DNA of 5,299 nucleotides from an uncultured Collinsella sp. (GTDB lineage: Bacteria; Actinomycetota; Coriobacteriia; Coriobacteriales; Coriobacteriaceae), in assembly GCA_900551975.1 (NCBI GenBank), contig URYA01000124.1, forward strand, positions 1 through 5,299, given 5' to 3'. The notes below the pieces were generated by a model. That model was given only the letters and a program-made list of their open reading frames with translations. It did no database searches and was not told the origin of the DNA. Below, one piece after another: positions 4,651 through 5,299 of the stretch (within the stretch, counting starts at the first letter, position 1; each line of letters begins with the position of its first letter). Position numbers and translations under genes: made by a program.

Positions 4651-5299
4651 ATGGAAAAAAGTATGAATATGACAATTAACAGGCTTCCGGCAATCACTTG
4701 GAACCGGCTTAAAATGAATGAAGCATTTGTACCGGATGTAAAAATTCCTGTTGCAGGAACCTATGAAGAACAGCTTGGCAAACACGCAGGTATAAATTTA
4801 GGCAGTGGCCTTGAGCTTCATCAGGCAGATGAGAATGAGAAGCAGCTCTTTGACAGTATAGAAACAGCCCTTGGAAAAGACATGGATAAGCTGGGCGAAA
4901 ATTTCCCGGTGGAAGTGATCAAGTGCACAGATGAGAAAAATCCGGAGGCTGGCAGCCAGGCAATTTTTAATCTCACCTCAGACGGACGCTATGGCAGATA
5001 TTTCCTTTATGTAAAAGCAAATACCAGGATGAACGCAGCCGTTTTCTGTACCTCAAAGGAAAACGAAACAGAGCCCTTCTTCCTTCAGCTGAAAATTTTC
5101 GCGGAGGAGAACGCTCATCTGGATCTGACCGTTGTGCAGACCATGGACAAAAAAACAAAAGTATTTTCCGATATCGGCGGTATTCTGGGCATAAACGCTT
5201 CCGTAGATCTGGTGAAGATGGAGCTGGGCGGAAAAGAAGTCTACTCTGGTGCCTACATGGATCTGAAGGAAGATTCCAGTTCCTTTAAAGCCCACATCG
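4651..5299 (+). CDS. sufD: SufD, SUF complex subunit, 3' end missing
   Basis: The frame stays open for 216 complete codons to the right edge with no stop, so the gene is truncated by the window. SufD is the SufB paralogue that pairs with it and with SufC, and is linked to iron delivery to the scaffold. The N-terminal LPAITWNRLKMNEA (12-25) is the motif I associate with clostridial SufD proteins. It is followed by an acidic helical region and then the beginning of the beta-helical core (GRYGRYFLYVK at 112-122 and the following strands). Clostridial SufD proteins are usually about 350 residues, so roughly 60 percent is present. Its composition (27 G+C in the 60 bases 4681-4740) and codons such as AAA, GTA and GCA match the 3' part of sufB, not sufC. 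The downstream neighbours, expected to be sufS and sufU, are not visible. Confidence 0.85.
   Translation, partial: MEKSMNMTINRLPAITWNRLKMNEAFVPDVKIPVAGTYEEQLGKHAGINLGSGLELHQADENEKQLFDSIETALGKDMDKLGENFPVEVIKCTDEKNPEAGSQAIFNLTSDGRYGRYFLYVKANTRMNAAVFCTSKENETEPFFLQLKIFAEENAHLDLTVVQTMDKKTKVFSDIGGILGINASVDLVKMELGGKEVYSGAYMDLKEDSSSFKAHI

Overview
The window looks like a gut-type bacterial contig built around iron-sulfur cluster assembly. From base 1 to about 4045 the DNA has high GC, a strong preference for G or C at third codon positions and AAG as the lysine codon. This style and the gene content suggest a Coriobacteriia actinobacterium such as Collinsella; that is recognition from memory and composition, not a database match. 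From about 4050 to the end the codon style drifts and then becomes clearly lower in GC (AAA, GTA, GCA, AGA, GGA codons), resembling Lachnospiraceae-type Firmicutes. The change falls inside sufB, so the window is mosaic: either a real intragenic recombinant or a chimeric assembly.

Layout: (1) 1-915, minus strand: the N-terminal 305 codons of a secreted, possibly lysozyme-like protein that runs off the left edge. (2) 916-1043: a short spacer with only a weak promoter candidate. (3) 1044-1737, minus: an overlapping HEPN / minimal nucleotidyltransferase pair of the HI0074/HI0073 type, related to HepT/MntA toxin-antitoxin modules and lower in GC than its neighbours. (4) 1746-2177, minus: an IscR-like Rrf2 regulator with three cysteines, 8 bases upstream of the nucleotidyltransferase gene. 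(5) 2178-2401: a divergent control region with four alternating copies of an 8-bp half-site, forming two equally spaced inverted repeats, plus candidate promoters in both directions and a hairpin. (6) 2402-4627, plus: sufC and sufB. (7) 4651-5299, plus: the first 216 codons of sufD, cut by the right edge.

How it works together: SufB, SufC and SufD form the SUF scaffold complex that builds Fe-S clusters, with SufC as ATPase. The divergent Rrf2 regulator very probably senses cluster status and controls the suf operon and itself through the repeated operator. The HEPN/MNT pair appears to share the regulator's transcript, which would place a toxin-antitoxin-like module under Fe-S control. No tRNA, rRNA, CRISPR array, insertion sequence or convincing terminator was seen. 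No gene-free stretch exceeds 300 bases.
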